Of a stretch of 64,000 nt of DNA, positions 21,501 through 32,072 are shown one piece after another. The stretch is from NCBI GenBank assembly GCA_946894095.1, contig OX335651.1, forward strand, positions 16,948,501 through 17,012,500, given 5' to 3'. The position numbers and the translations under genes are program-made. The stretch's first letter is position 1. Each line of letters opens with the position of its first letter. Source of the stretch: Incurvaria masculella. Its lineage: Eukaryota; Arthropoda; Insecta; Lepidoptera; Incurvariidae. The notes beneath the pieces were generated by a model that had not been told where the DNA came from, made no database searches, and was given only the letters and a program-made list of their open reading frames with translations.

Positions 21501-22641
21501 CGGCCGAAGATTCCGCTTGAGGACTGACCACGCTGCTTTGAAATGGCTGCTTCAGTTTAAGAATCCAGAAGGGCAGGTTGCACGTTGGCTGGAACAGCTC
21601 CAAGAGTATCAGTTTGATACAGAGCATCGGAGTGGTAAAACCCATGGAAATGCTGACGCTTTGTCTCGTCGACCCTGCCCAGAAGAGTGTAAGCACTGCA
21701 TCAGGGAGGAGATAAAGGAGACCGTTCATTTAAAGGCCATCCGAACGGATAACATCAGCGAAGAATGGAGCAATGAAAACATGAAGCTAGCCCAGGAGGG
21801 GGACGATGATCTGATGCCCATTATTCACTGGAAGAGAGCAGGAGAGACAAAGCCAGAATGGAGAGATATTTCTGCAATGAGCACAGCGACTAAAAGTTAC
21901 TGGGCGCAGTGGTCGAGCCTGGTACTTCATGACGGAATATTGTACAGAAAATGGGAAACACCTAACGGAAAGGATACTTCTCTGCAATTAGTCATCCCCA
22001 GATCTAAGATTAAAGAAGTTCTTCAATGCCTGCACGATGGAACTTCAGGTGGACATTTGGGAATAAAGAGAACTCTCCTGAAGATACGACAACGGTTCTA
22101 CTGGATAAATTGTCGCGATGATGTAGAAGATTGGTGCCGTAAATGCACGATCTGTAGCGCTGTTAAAGGGCCTCATACACGGAGCAAGGGAACTTTAAAA
22201 TTGTACAATGTTGGAGCTCCGTGGGAGAGAATTGCTCTTGATGTGGCTGGCCCTTTTCCTCCGACAAATGACGGCAACCGTTACTTTATGGTTGTAATGG
22301 ATTATTTCACTAAGTGGCCTGAGGTATTTGCCATACCAAACCAAGAAGCGATCACGGTTGCACAGAAATTGGTCCACGAAGTTTTCTGTCGCTATGGAGT
22401 ACCTCTCGAGATACACACTGATCAAGGCAGAAACTTCGAATCCCGAGTGTTTCAGGAGACATGTCGAATAATGGGAATCCATAAGACCAGGACAACCCCA
22501 TACCACCCACAGTCAGATGGCATGGTGGAACGATTTAATCAGACATTGGAAAGACACAAATTGGTAGAAGACCATCAAAAGGATTGGGACCAGTATATTC
22601 CGCTGTTTCTGCTGTCATACCGAACCGCTGTGCGTAGATGA
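18553..22641 (+). CDS. Gag-Pol polyprotein (Ty3/gypsy), C-terminus lost to a frame break
   Basis: The ATG at 18553 is the first in frame after the primer-binding site. Gag: about residues 57-175 form a predicted coiled coil made of seven ARRQEEQ-type repeats, followed by a capsid-like region and one CCHC zinc knuckle (C382, pattern CX2CX4HX4C). The frame continues without a shift into Pol. The protease has DTGA at 455 and ILGLDFM at 523. The RT has its first Asp at 715 (TTLDLKSGYW) and YLDD at 777-780. RNase H starts near DTDAS at 924. Integrase has a zinc-binding H-H-C-C domain (H1161 to C1195 and beyond) and D1230, D1290, E1326 (DX35E). The frame stops 12 residues after SYRTAV-type conserved sequence, too early. 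The remaining integrase C-terminus is in the +1 frame downstream. It would act in cytoplasmic particles, with integrase in the nucleus. Confidence 0.93.
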   Translation: MPITPREDQEGVRTRSQTAADTTPAEDAAASGTQEFESHQLMTQTPALDLNALMTFMQEQARRQEEQMQEQARRQEEQLQEQARRQEEQARRQEEQLQEQARRQEEQARRQEEQAQEHARRQEEQQQELMWAVRESNAKIKEKLDEVNSKIEEQDQTLGRHEERLNGLESKISEEMEKIKTCGVTVSSSATTGARFKVPPFDGLTSWAAYKLQFESVVIANSWNENQARTALTLGLRDKALHVLEALGPQITYDGLLEALESRFGDKHLEHVYRAQLRDRVQRASEGLQQWALEIEKLVRKAHQSSSNSSLEDYLVQAFVDGIRDVEVRAAVRLSHHTTVKDALAHALEVEAVRSDPRAHRVREVVSSGTRAPVRRKFTPRCYKCNELGHLRPNCPKNQTERPDAANEDEKARTGGRMLAGKIEAPKVTISQACTGNSLLVEGQVNGIYCNLTLDTGASRTIVKSKTFGRVIWNRRQYFNGCRLQTATGQHIPVYGEIEVTIKIGCKTYRHTAVLSDIIDDCILGLDFMRTNNCKIDVANGVLICGKEEVSWLRKCDEISSDKLDTGRSKVATLLEESRRDLTVDDFKKATNLLMRYSDIFSSHDGDIGRTSMVKHRIDTGDALPIRQRPRRVPIAKEEEVQRMIADMQKNNVIETSSSPWCSPVVLVKKKDGNTRFCVDYRRLNDVTKKDSYPIPRIDDTLDTLSGMKWFTTLDLKSGYWQVEIDNKDKDKTAFTTGHGLWQFKVMPFGLCNAPATFERLMERVLFGLIGEACLVYLDDIIILGRTFDEHIKNLENVLSKIRQANLKLSGKKCSFFKRQVSYLGHVISGNGIQTDPKKIEAVQEWPIPKDKTEVRAFLGLCSYYRRFVRNFSEIAKPLHRLTEDKRQFNWDKDCANSFQELKQHLCNTPILGYPEADKEFIVDTDASNTGIGDVLSQRHGDKEIVIGYFSKSLSKPERNYCVTRRELLAVVKTLQHFNKYLLGRRFRLRTDHAALKWLLQFKNPEGQVARWLEQLQEYQFDTEHRSGKTHGNADALSRRPCPEECKHCIREEIKETVHLKAIRTDNISEEWSNENMKLAQEGDDDLMPIIHWKRAGETKPEWRDISAMSTATKSYWAQWSSLVLHDGILYRKWETPNGKDTSLQLVIPRSKIKEVLQCLHDGTSGGHLGIKRTLLKIRQRFYWINCRDDVEDWCRKCTICSAVKGPHTRSKGTLKLYNVGAPWERIALDVAGPFPPTNDGNRYFMVVMDYFTKWPEVFAIPNQEAITVAQKLVHEVFCRYGVPLEIHTDQGRNFESRVFQETCRIMGIHKTRTTPYHPQSDGMVERFNQTLERHKLVEDHQKDWDQYIPLFLLSYRTAVRR

Positions 22642-23074
22642 AACTCCAGCCTACATAAATTTTGGACACGAACTCAGACTACCAGCTGACCTTCTGACAG
22701 GAATTCCACCAGAGGCATCCCATTGTGTAACAGAGTATGTGTCAGATCTGCGAGGAAAAATGGACACTGTTTATAAACGTGTCAGAGAGGCTGGTCTACG
22801 AGCAAGCGAGCGGATGAAAACACGTTACGACCGCAAAGCTAATGGAAATGTATTTGAAGAAGGATCTTTAGTTTGGCTACATAATCCATTACGAAAAAAA
22901 GGAAAAAGTCCCAAACTGCAACCAAAATGGGAAGGCCCATATAGAGTGGTGACTAAAATCAATGACGTGACATATCGTATCCGCCGGAATGATAGATGTC
23001 GGGAAAAGATTGTGCACGTAGATCGTCTGGCCCGATACCACGGAGACAATTATGCTCGAGACGAGCATAACTAA
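22637..23074 (+). pseudogene. Integrase C-terminal part, shifted to the +1 frame
   Basis: From 22637 the +1 frame reads smoothly (DETPAYINFG...) to a stop at 23072-23074. It includes the GPY/F-type motif (KWEGPYRVVTKINDVTYRI) expected at the integrase C-terminus, so it is the rest of Pol rather than a new gene. The change of frame lies in 22630-22641, consistent with a single extra base, although a small deletion is also possible. No slippery heptamer is obvious there, so programmed frameshifting is unlikely. The element would make a shortened integrase. Confidence 0.85.
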
Positions 23075-23085
23075 GGAGGAGGCAG
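23073..23085 (+). other. Polypurine tract
   Basis: AAGGAGGAGGCAG abuts the 3' LTR. A purine run here is the usual plus-strand primer for LTR retrotransposons. It overlaps the Pol stop codon. Confidence 0.8.
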
Positions 23086-23617
23086 TGTTACGAGCGCGCC
23101 CCGCTGCGAAGACATAGCGCTGATACACTACCAAAGTGCGCCAAATGGTTCCTTCGAATTTCAGTAGATGGCGCTACTTGTCTTATTGCATTGCGCAGGC
23201 TATCGCATCACTGTCGTCCCATATAAAGTGACGCCTCGTCCAGCTGACTTCAGAAACAAATCTCGGACATTCTAGTAATGTCTCGAGGGAGATTGTTCTA
23301 GACTGCTGCCCTACATGGGCGCCTAGAAATCGGTGGAGTGTTCTGGAAAGAAGCTCCACCGATATAAAAGGCGCCCAAGGCGCTGAGGGCGGCAGTCTAT
23401 TTTTGGAAGCGAAGTGAGCGACAACAAGCGATATAGAAGTGCAGTGAACTAGCTCTGAAGTGAATCAGTGAAGTGAGTGATATAGTTTGTAAATTAGTGT
23501 TTGAATTAACCTAGTGTGAAATTGTATTTGTGAGTTTGCTTGTGAATTAATCAAAATAAAGGAAGAGTATTGAGTATTGGTGTTTTCTTCTCTAATCTGC
23601 ACCCTACCCGCGTAACA
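23086..23617 (+). repeat. 3' LTR
   Basis: 532 bp, one substitution from the 5' LTR (C at 23206). Contains the same promoter inverted repeat (23299-23399) and AATAAA (23555-23560), where transcripts of the element would be processed. Confidence 0.95.
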
Positions 23618-23654
23618 ATATTTTATTAATTTTCTTGTAACTTTATTAATTTGT

Positions 23655-23712
23655 CAGCCTCGGTAGCTCAGTGTGCGACCCCTTACGAATCGATAAGCTG
23701 GGCAAGCACCAA
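23655..23712 (+). mobile_element. SINE head fragment
   Basis: GTCAGCCTCGGTAGCTCAGT and the following TGTGCGAC...CGAATCGATAAGCTGGGCAAGCACC match the head of the SINE at 61180, then similarity stops. TAGCTCAGTGTG is A-box-like. Confidence 0.65.
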
Positions 23713-23826
23713 ACAAGAAAGAATTTTCCAAATCGGTCCAGGTGTCTTTGAGTAATCGGTGAACATACATAAAAAAAGATTCCGACGAATTGAGAACCTC
23801 CTCCTTTTTTTTGAAGTCGGTTAAAA
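23713..23826 (-). repeat. ACCGACTT-ended repeat fragment
   Basis: Ends AAGTCGGTT after GAACCTCCTCCTTTTTTTTG. The inverted counterpart is at 42937-42993 (AACCGACTT...AAGGAGGAGGTTCTCAATTC). I recognise this as the end of a widespread lepidopteran repeat. Here it is fused directly to a SINE head. Confidence 0.65.
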
Positions 23827-23884
23827 AGAAAAGATGTATGAATTTAACAAAAAAGATCCGTATCGAAGTTCTACAACAAAAGTA

Positions 23885-24030
23885 AGTGGACATGGATGGC
23901 CAATACCACACCACAATGTAATGATATTATATCATATTATGGTATTAGCCCAACGCATTGCATTCCCGAAGAAACACGGCTGCATTGAACTGGATGGACA
24001 GACAATTTTTCATTCTCAATTTCCCCCGTT
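23885..24030 (-). mobile_element. Degenerate SINE body fragment
   Basis: GTGGACATGGATGGCCAATACC and ATGGTATTAGCCCAACGCA, then TGCATTGAACTGGATGGACA, follow the order of the intact minus-strand SINE at 12640-12770, with an internal AT-rich expansion (ATATTATATCATATTATGG). Confidence 0.65.
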
Positions 24031-26455
24031 TGGGCTCGATGCCTAAAAATAAAACCAGTGAACCGGACAAGAGCGCCTCACTGCCTACTCTAGCCTTAAT
24101 CTGTGGTCTAGCACTAATATTAATCTATGCTAACATCAATACATCCATCATTATCCTATTTAGTGCAACAAACATTATATGATGCGCGTCCCAAACTCGT
24201 AAGCGAACTAACTACAGTTAGACGTTTTCCACTAACTACGCTGCCGCCTTACCAAAATAAATCGGATCGCTACCCCCGTCTTTTCGAAGCTCGCTGGCTA
24301 GAATACACCACCCAGACGCAGAAGGCGTTTCAGGAAATGAGGTGCATCGCAAGGCCCCGGCTGCTTGCTTCGTGAAATCTTCCCGTTAACTCTCCCCTAC
24401 ATTATTCATAAGAAATCATACGGAATATGGTTTTCAGGAGCTGCCGAGAAAAAGGTAATGTTTACAAAGCGAAATGACCCGCAGGTTAAGTATAATGGCC
24501 TGTTTTGTTCTGCTCGTGTTATTCGTGTTGGGGGAACTCTTTCGCGATACAAAACCACGTCTTTCGTCCATGTTTATGTAAGAGCTTTATTCATATATGA
24601 AAGTGATGATAGAATTTTGCTGACGGTAGTTTACTATTGCACCAGTGATTGCACCACACGTATACTTTTAGCCACGGAACATTGAGGAGGCAGGAAGTGA
24701 AACGTTTGTAAATTTGTTCCAGGACCGCTGTTACCGTTTTACTTAAGACCTTTTTGCTTCGCGGATGTATAACCGTCGCAATTGGCTATGCCTTCTTAAT
24801 TATAATTAATAACCAAACAACAAATCCACATTTGTTCAGTTAATATGAACCTTAACGTAATGGATCTATGTTGGAATTCCAATACTGTTTGCAATCAAAT
24901 GTTACGTCACTTTCGAACACGGCCGAGCGCCTCACACGCACGCAGTCACTAACAGAGTAGCGAGACATGACCCGGCAAGCAAAGCGACGCCGCGACGCCA
25001 TATTGTTTCGTAGTGTTTTTGTTGTAAGTTTTATCGCTATACATGTAAATGAAACTAACCGGTGATATGAAACTCCGCCATTATGAAGGTTGTGCACCCG
25101 GCTGTCGCGTTTACACGTTATTATGGCACAGTACGGCATTACTCCTTTTCAATTTTAGATTGTATCACGGATAAGTTAATGCACAGGAACGCCGCAGAGG
25201 AGTGAATCATGCGCGTATGAAGTGCGCGGGTCCCCGCTAAAGAACGGCGCGCGAGTTCCGCCCACTTCACAATTCTTACCTCCTAATTGTTCTGTGCTTT
25301 TAGCCCTCTCCTTCCAAAAGAATAAAAGTTTCGTGATTACATGTTCGCCTTTATCACTCGATGGAAGACCGCACCTGAATAAATAGGTCAGGAATACGTA
25401 CTGCCTTAGCATACAAAATTCTCTTAGGGATAGTCTTTGCAAATAAACTGATATTCGCCATGAACTGTTGCATACGGTATGAATAGTTAATTTTCGTGAT
25501 ATCATGTTATTGTAGTGTTTTACCTGTGTTTTTTGTTAAAAAAAATAACAAACGCTTTTGTAAATTTAGACTAAGTAACAAAAAAAAACAGCAGAGTTTC
25601 TTGCCAGTTCTTCTTCGCAGTGTGAAGTTTTGCTGAACTGGCTAATGTTAAAATATGACAAATACGAGTTCAGTGTATACTGAATGATGTGTCTATACAC
25701 ACACACGCCGAAACATGTTCAAAAATATTTTAATCTTATAATTTATTACAAAATTAACATATAATCAAGTTAAAACTAACATGTGTATCCAAAACTGACT
25801 GCAGAAAGGACAAATTTTATCGTTTTCAATACTACCTTTACAGCCAGCCTTATTTCTTTCATTTATATCTAATTAGCATTAATTGTCTTGCACTGATATT
25901 TGAAAGAAACTTTGTAGAAACCTGTTATATACGAAAAATTACATGCAAGTACCCCCGATAATGTGTTCTTGATAATTTGGGCTGCTGCTTATTTTCTTCT
26001 AATTCTCTGACCTACTCTCTCCCTTTTTCTTCTCGTTGGATTCAAGTCAGGGTCTTAAAAAGTAATTACCGATGTTTACCGTTCAAGCAAGTTTACCCCT
26101 TGGCTCGAGGTTGTTTACGAAATTATACTAAATCCACCGAGATGCCCCTTACAAATGTTGACCGCGGGGTAAAAAATGAGCTCTCCTCTGGCGTCTTGAT
26201 GGTGACAAATCGACTCCATTAGGGCGGGTGACAGCGTCGTTTACCTGATGTCCACCAACTTGCCTGGACTCTGTACAGTTCAGTCTGGCCTATGCCTAGC
26301 GAGGGTTGGGCAAGACACGAACACAGGATTTTTAGAGTATTTTGTGCATTTTGGAATATGAATACTATGAAACAATATGGTGAAATGAAACCGAAACCGT
26401 TGCAGCGCAAAAAAGGGACAGCCCATGAGTCTGGCACCAGTTCGTCTCTACTTAA
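24031..26455. other. 2.4-kb stretch without recognisable gene
   Basis: Several short frames without domain. CpG-richer patches at 24200-24360 and 25180-25390 could be regulatory. No repeat shared with the rest of the window was noticed. Confidence 0.4.
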
Positions 26456-26662
26456 AATTATCAGCAGTTCTATTCCTGGAATTCCCTCATCAGGAATAAT
26501 TCTATAAAACCGCTTTTATTGGTTTTCAAAGCGATTTTCTTGACGCACAGGATTTTAATTAAATCAACGTTTTTCGTCGAAAAAATCGCTTTGAAACCCG
26601 CTAAAGAGCGTTTTTCTAGAATCAAGTTTACGGAATTCCACGAATAGGCCTGCTGATAAATT
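26456..26662. mobile_element. Palindromic MITE, family M2, copy 2
   Basis: TTATCAGCAG at the left mirrors CTGCTGATAA at the right; inside, TATTCCTGGAATTCC mirrors GGAATTCCACGAATA. The centre has CGTTTTTCGTCGAAAAAA as in the copy at 8195. About 205 bp, no ORF. Confidence 0.8.
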
Positions 26663-27611
26663 CAACTATATCAGGTACATATTGCCAGTCACTAGACACT
26701 CAAATGACTAGACAAATGGTTTCGTAGGTGTAGTTCCATTTGTAATATCTAAATTAAACCTAGCTCTAGCTAAATCTAATATGCATGGTTTACTATATCA
26801 TGTTATAGCTATCGCAACCGAATGGATGTTCTGATAACATTTAATTTTATAGTTAGGGAAATGTTATGACTGGGAATACGAGAAATGCTGACGGTTTTTC
26901 ATCGCACTTTTACGCGGGAAAATACTTGTTGCAGATAATTGCTCTGAAAAGGGAATGTTCATAATTTTTTGATTATCCTGCAGAAATTAATATGAAAATT
27001 TTGTTGAATGAACGTTGAAGTAGAATCTCGTTGAATAGTCATAACATACATATACAGATGATGGTAATGTAGGATACTTTAAAAGCTACATCACTGATTA
27101 GCTTCTCTCGCTCCCTTTCTCTTTTATTGTGAGTTTTAAAGCGTAAAAGACGTTTTAATTGTGAAATAATGCCGTGGAAGAAACACCTTAGTTTCCCGCC
27201 TTAAGATGCCAAAACGGAAGGGACACGATGTTTATTGTGAAAGCTTCCGGTCCTTGAGACATACATATCTTATGAAGGTTGATACAATCCAGAGGACAAG
27301 ACAAATTAGGTGTACGCTCATTTATGTAATGCAAACATAACTACGTGACTACGAAACTATTAAAGGCTCCAAAGACTGACACACGAGTAATTTTAAAAGC
27401 TGTAGCAAGAATTTTAAGGATTTCGAATTTCGATAGTCTATTTCAAATTTGGAAGCAGTTAAAATTAATTATTAATATTGTTTTGTGATTCCGGATTACG
27501 TGAATTTGTGATTATGTTTTTAAAATAAAAGTGACAATGAGTATATTCCAATTAAATTTTAGCATTTTATTTTTCAAAAATCTAAATTACAAGGCTTTTG
27601 AAAACATACCG
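26663..27611. other. AT-rich stretch without recognisable gene
   Basis: No ORF with domain, no repeat recognised. Confidence 0.4.
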
Positions 27612-27762
27612 TTTTTAGGGTTCCGTACCCAAAGGGTGAAAACGGAACCCTATTACTAAGCCTCCGATGTCCGTCCGTCCGTCCGTGATTTTTTTGTTTT
27701 TTTTTCTACGATGGTACGGAACCCTTCGTGTGCGAGTCCGATTCGCACTTGGCCGGTTTTTT
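27612..27762 (+). mobile_element. Family A dispersed repeat, copy 5, internally deleted
   Basis: Both ends are present (AGGGTTCCGTACCC at left; TGCGAGTCCGATTCGCACTTGGCCGG in the hairpin end at right). The centre between the (TCCG)n tract and the T-rich block is deleted, leaving about 150 bp. The minisatellite is the left breakpoint. Confidence 0.8.
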
Positions 27763-27934
27763 ATCACATTAATTTCCCTGCCGCACCGCTAGAATATGCA
27801 TAATGGCCGACGCCTTTGCTTATACCTACAACTTCGAAATTTTCAAAGATAATTTAAGCAAGCTCAAATGCTTTAAAATAGTTCGCCAATCTGCTGTTGC
27901 CTCGCTCGGCATAGTTTCGGGAGGTGAGGTGGCA

Positions 27935-28320
27935 CCTCAGCTCAGGTACCCATACCGTTTTTTTTTTCATAAAAAAGACAGACACCAGAGCGAAGGTCCC
28001 TTTTCGCGATTCTTGTGGCAGGTCCCTGAAAAGACTGCTCCGTCAATAGGTATCGTTTTTGGCGGAGTTTTCGTTGATAAAAGATGAGAATAAGATTTGT
28101 GTCGGCAGTGGATAATACTTCTTTGTTGTATTCAATCAAACTTTTGTTTTGGCCTCACGGATGCCGCAATCGTTGCGCAGGGAACTAACTGCTTTGATAT
28201 ATTTTATCGTTATCGATGATTTGCCGCAACGAAAATGTCCTCGTTTGGAGTAACCCTGAACGGAGGAGTTACCATGTTAAACTAACTCGCCGCGTGGACG
28301 TTCAAGTGAGTGATTAAATC
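27935..28320. promoter_or_regulatory. Possible regulatory island
   Basis: Contains clustered GATA-like (GATAAAAGATGAGAATAAG), SOX-like (CTTTGTTGTATTC) and TATCGTTATCGATGAT motifs in moderately GC-rich DNA. It ends with CAAGTGAGTGATTAAATC, identical to 10246-10263. The function is inference. Confidence 0.25.
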
Positions 28321-28492
28321 CGACGTTTAGTTACACTGGTAAATTACAGTTCACTAGGCGAATATCACGACAGTGAGCGTGGTAAGAAATGCAACTAAAC
28401 ATCAGATGTAATGGGGACGCATCATAAAGTCCAAAAGCGTAGGGTCCAAAAACCATAGCATCCAAAACTCTTAAAGCGAAACATTTCGATTG

Positions 28493-28514
28493 GGTTAGGT
28501 TAGGTTAGGTTTAG
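28493..28514 (+). repeat. Short interstitial (TTAGG) tract
   Basis: GGTTAGGTTAGGTTAGG, three units of the insect telomere repeat. Such short tracts are common inside insect chromosomes and do not imply a telomere. Confidence 0.7.
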
Positions 28515-28519
28515 TATTT

Positions 28520-30030
28520 TCTTTTAAAAAACATACGAAAATTTTATTACTTTTGGATCTTCTGATCGATCTGCTTTTCGGATATTATGAAGGCGTCCCG
28601 AGTTTTGTTTACAAAGCGGCCGTAACTAAAGTTTGTGCCCTCTATATGCCCGAAATTAGCGGTTCTATTATCAGCGCATGCGTACAGGTTTCATTTCAGA
28701 ACCGAGCATGATAATTTCAAATTCGATTACTAAACTTGTAAATTACATTTATTTCTATATATTTTATTATTATGATTATTTATTCCATATATAAATTAAA
28801 GTGGTTTGTCTTTTTTCGAAGAAAACAATCAAATCCATTCAAGAGACATGCAGGCAAACCGATATCGGACTTCTCGTCGATATTTCTTAAAACAGGCACT
28901 GGGCGTCCCTACCTCGCAGCGTCTTGTTTGCAAGCAATATCTTCCCGAGCGACGTGGATAAATGTATATTTATTCGCTTAATTAATAAAATAATCCGCGC
29001 CCATACAGTCCGCGCGGAGCGCAGTCCGGGCACGCCCCACCTCCCCTCCCCTCTACTCCACGGATTAGCGCTGGCCTCGTTCCGAGAACAAATCACAACC
29101 AACACTTAGCTTATTAGCTACAACGGAGGAAAGGTAAAGAAATGCTCAATAGTTTCCTGTTACAATATTTCATTCTAACAAATTATTTCATCACATACTT
29201 GAATTAATTGAAACCTAATTAAGCCTATATCTTAAAATAAGTTCTAGAAGATCGATACATATAATGGAATCACCTATGCAGTTAAAAGTAAAACGGCGAT
29301 GTGCCTTACTAACCGAACTTCCAACTACATATGCATAGAGATATTTTTATATGCAATGTAATATGGTTAAGTGTACCCTGGATATGTGAGAAACCTCAAC
29401 TACCGAAAATTACAATGTTGGACACTTTTGGATTAAAATAACTTTGTTGCTGTGATTTTTTTAAGCCTTGGCAATTGAGATTTTATTTCTTAGATTATGT
29501 CAATGTTTACATTTTTAATTGGAAGTTTGTAGCTAAATAGCCTGAATAAGTGAGACAATGTGTCATGTTTGGGCAGGTTGCGACACGTTTGATAACAAAT
29601 ATTCGAACTTCTTCCGCGTGTGCTTTGTTTTTCGGTACTATCTAAAGTTTCAAGCTCTTCTTCCTTTTTTGGAAATAGAAAAAGAAGAGAGTTGTGAATA
29701 GACTTTTAAGAGTGACAAAGCGTAACGCAGAAAACGCATTAGAAACCATATTTGGTCAAGATGTCATAAAGAAACACCTTAAAGCTAGTGGCACTCAAAT
29801 ACAGATTATTATAACTGATTTTTGAGCCATAAGTTTTGACTTGTTTTTAAAAATAAAAGTACAGCAATATTTTTTTTTTACATCTATAGATAAATAAAGT
29901 TCGAACTCTATTAGCAGGACCCTCTATAAATAAAACCACTATCATTTTAAACCTGCCTATTGTGTAAACGTTTTTTGTAAAAAGGTTATTTTATCTCCTC
30001 CCCTTGATATCCCATTTATACAGCTTACAC
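28520..30030. other. 1.5-kb stretch without recognisable gene
   Basis: A CpG patch lies at 28995-29080; otherwise AT-rich. No frame with domain resemblance. Confidence 0.4.
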
Positions 30031-30462
30031 TGTCAGCCTTAGTGGCCCAGTGGGTCAGCCTTAGTGGCCCAGTATTGTCAGCCTTAGTGGCCCAGTGGCG
30101 CGACACTTCGGCGATCGCTCTCCGAAGTTAAGCAACGCTGGGTCCGGTCTGGTCTTGGATGGGTGACCATTAGACCGTTGAGAGAGGCTGACCGTGGTTC
30201 GGATTCCACGTTAAACTGTAGGTCCCTTCCTTACTTACTAGGTGGTAGGGTTAATCCCGCCCGGGTTGGTACCATCGCATTGGATGAACGATGGTCGAAG
30301 CGGCAATGAAAATTGTCCGTGTTTTCCATCCAGTTCAATGTAGCCGTGCAATATAAGGAAGGTCCTGGCATGGCACCTAGTTTCCATGAGGTGTGTTGGG
30401 CTAATACCATGACAGAAGGTGTGGTATTAGCCATCCATGTCCAGTCACATAAAAAAAAAAAA
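30031..30462 (+). mobile_element. 5S-headed SINE with triplicated 5' end
   Basis: Best plus-strand copy. The leader GTCAGCCTTAGTGGCCCAGT occurs three times in tandem (from 30032, 30054 and 30077). Then comes a 5S-rRNA-like head: CGATCGCTCTCCGAAGTTAA, box-A-like GTTAAGCAAC at 30127-30136 and box-C-like TTGGATGGGTGACC at 30155-30168. A B-box-like GGTTCGGATTCC follows, then the shared body (GGTAGGGTTAATCCCGCCCG, GGTACCATCGCATTGGATG) and a polyA tail at 30450-30462. Transcribed by RNA polymerase III by inference; non-coding. Confidence 0.85.
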
Positions 30463-31962
30463 GTCGTGTTTGCAGTCACCTACATAAATAAAATCATACT
30501 AGTCAGCAATTCGCCTTGAGGGCTGCATAAGTACTTTATTGTATCTGTTTTATAATCATCGGAGCAATTCCTCCCTTACAGTCCAGATTAGTAATAGACA
30601 AATATATCTATTGATTTCGAACCAGAATAATGCTTGCTGCTCAGATGCTTATGGCGAATCTTGTTGAACAATGTAGGTATTCTCAATTCGTGTGACAAAA
30701 TGTATCAGTGGAAAGTATCCAAAAAAATACTTACCCTTCTTCAGTTAAAAAATCTTTGATGTATATAGGATTTTATTAAACACTCTTAGTAAGGTTTAGT
30801 TGAATAGCCACCAATACTAGGCGCCTTGTTTTCTTAAGACCCCTCAAGTCGAGAGGCCGTCACAAGTTTGTGCTCGGAAAATTATCCTACAAATTAATCT
30901 GGCCCATAATTGTACGCCGCGGTCAAGCCAATTACGTAGGTAATTGAAGAGGTCTTCCTTTGATGTTTTATTCATTTCCGAAGTGCCTCACTCTCCCCTT
31001 TGCTCGCTGGCGCGAAAACGCTCCGGACAAGTGTTCTAATTTGCCCCATCTTCCCCTTCTGTCGAACTCACCTGGCTACAAGCGCAGCTATGAATATGTG
31101 CCTACACCACGCAGGGCTATGCGTGAGTTCTGCTATTTTAGTCAATACATTTTGGTCACAAAGGAATGAAAAACGAAAGGAAATAATAAAATTAAAAACA
31201 AAAAATTCGGTTCTGCGCAAGCTGCATGCATAGATATTACATAGAATCTAGAAAGGTCTGGGAAGTCAACTCTCCGTGGAGTGGACAATAAGGTTTTCAA
31301 CTTTGGGAATTACTGGACGGATATGTTGGTAGCAGGATGCAAATCTTTCGTCGATTTGACCACGTTCAGATTATATGGTTGGTCAGCAGTTCCGATGAGT
31401 CATGATCTCAACCGTAACGACAATGTCCGTAGCATCAGATTTGATAATAACGCCTCTGCTACAAATTTCAAATACAACCAATCTCAATATTGACTTAGCA
31501 GTTCTTATAAGATGAATCGTGAGACTTGCAGACGGCTTTAATAAAAATCCTCAACAATTTCATAATTCCTAACTACTTTTAAGTTTGAATTACTTTTATA
31601 CTTATAATAACATTTCGAAATATTTTTTTTGTTTATCTTTTATTTACTTAAAAATTAGATCATTATTTTATATAATATTTATCATCGAAGTAAATGCAGG
31701 ATCAATGCATTGTCTCGCACCCTCACAGGCTGTACTGTATTATTCCTGTATACGAAAAGATGTAGAACATGATAGATTACAGAAACATCTCATCGTATTG
31801 CCAAGAAAAAGCTGATTGGACATATATTAATTAGCTTATATATATATTTTTATGATCTGAGTTTTTCATGAAATGGAATGCAAAAACCTTGAAACGATTT
31901 CAGTAAGTAATGCTCGTTTGCAGGAATTCATTCATTAATTCAATATCAGCTAACATTTATAT
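30463..31962. other. 1.5-kb stretch without recognisable gene
   Basis: Mostly AT-rich; short frames at 30960-31230 and 31281-31493 lack domains. Nothing supported. Confidence 0.4.
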
Positions 31963-32045
31963 TGACTACATAAAATGACGTATTTAATCGTACGTTAACG
32001 TTGATTTTACGTCCGAGTCCTCTCATGCAATCGGACAGTGATCCT
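31963..32045 (+). repeat. Family F fragment
   Basis: ATGACGTATTTAATCGTACG and TTAACGTTGATTTTACGTCC correspond to the 3' half of the family F repeats at 5131 and 62405. Weak and partial. Confidence 0.35.
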
Positions 32046-32072
32046 GGAAGCTTAAAGGTATCACTTACCGCC

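Larger units (their letters stand above)
17996..23617 (+). mobile_element. Ty3/gypsy LTR retrotransposon, very young
   Basis: A complete element of 5622 bp. It has 532-bp LTRs (17996-18527, 23086-23617) starting TGTTACG and ending CGTAACA, a primer-binding site, a fused Gag-Pol frame ordered protease, RT, RNase H, integrase (the Ty3/gypsy order), a polypurine tract, and an ATAT target duplication (17992-17995, 23618-23621). The LTRs differ only at 18116 (T) against 23206 (C), so insertion is recent. No envelope frame follows Pol. Apart from one reading-frame break near the integrase C-terminus the element looks intact. Confidence 0.95.

Noticed and set aside
22625..22645. Programmed ribosomal frameshift in integrase
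   Set aside because: No slippery heptamer or downstream structure is apparent, and the location is not where Ty3/gypsy elements shift. A mutation or assembly error is simpler.
22642..23085. Envelope gene after Pol
   Set aside because: The downstream frame is the integrase C-terminus with a GPY/F-type motif; there is no signal peptide or membrane segment before the polypurine tract.
28493..28514. Telomere
   Set aside because: Only three TTAGG units, flanked by ordinary sequence.
30100..30170. Genuine 5S rRNA gene
   Set aside because: Only the 3' half and control region resemble 5S. It continues into a non-5S body with a polyA tail and recurs as dispersed copies, so it is a SINE.
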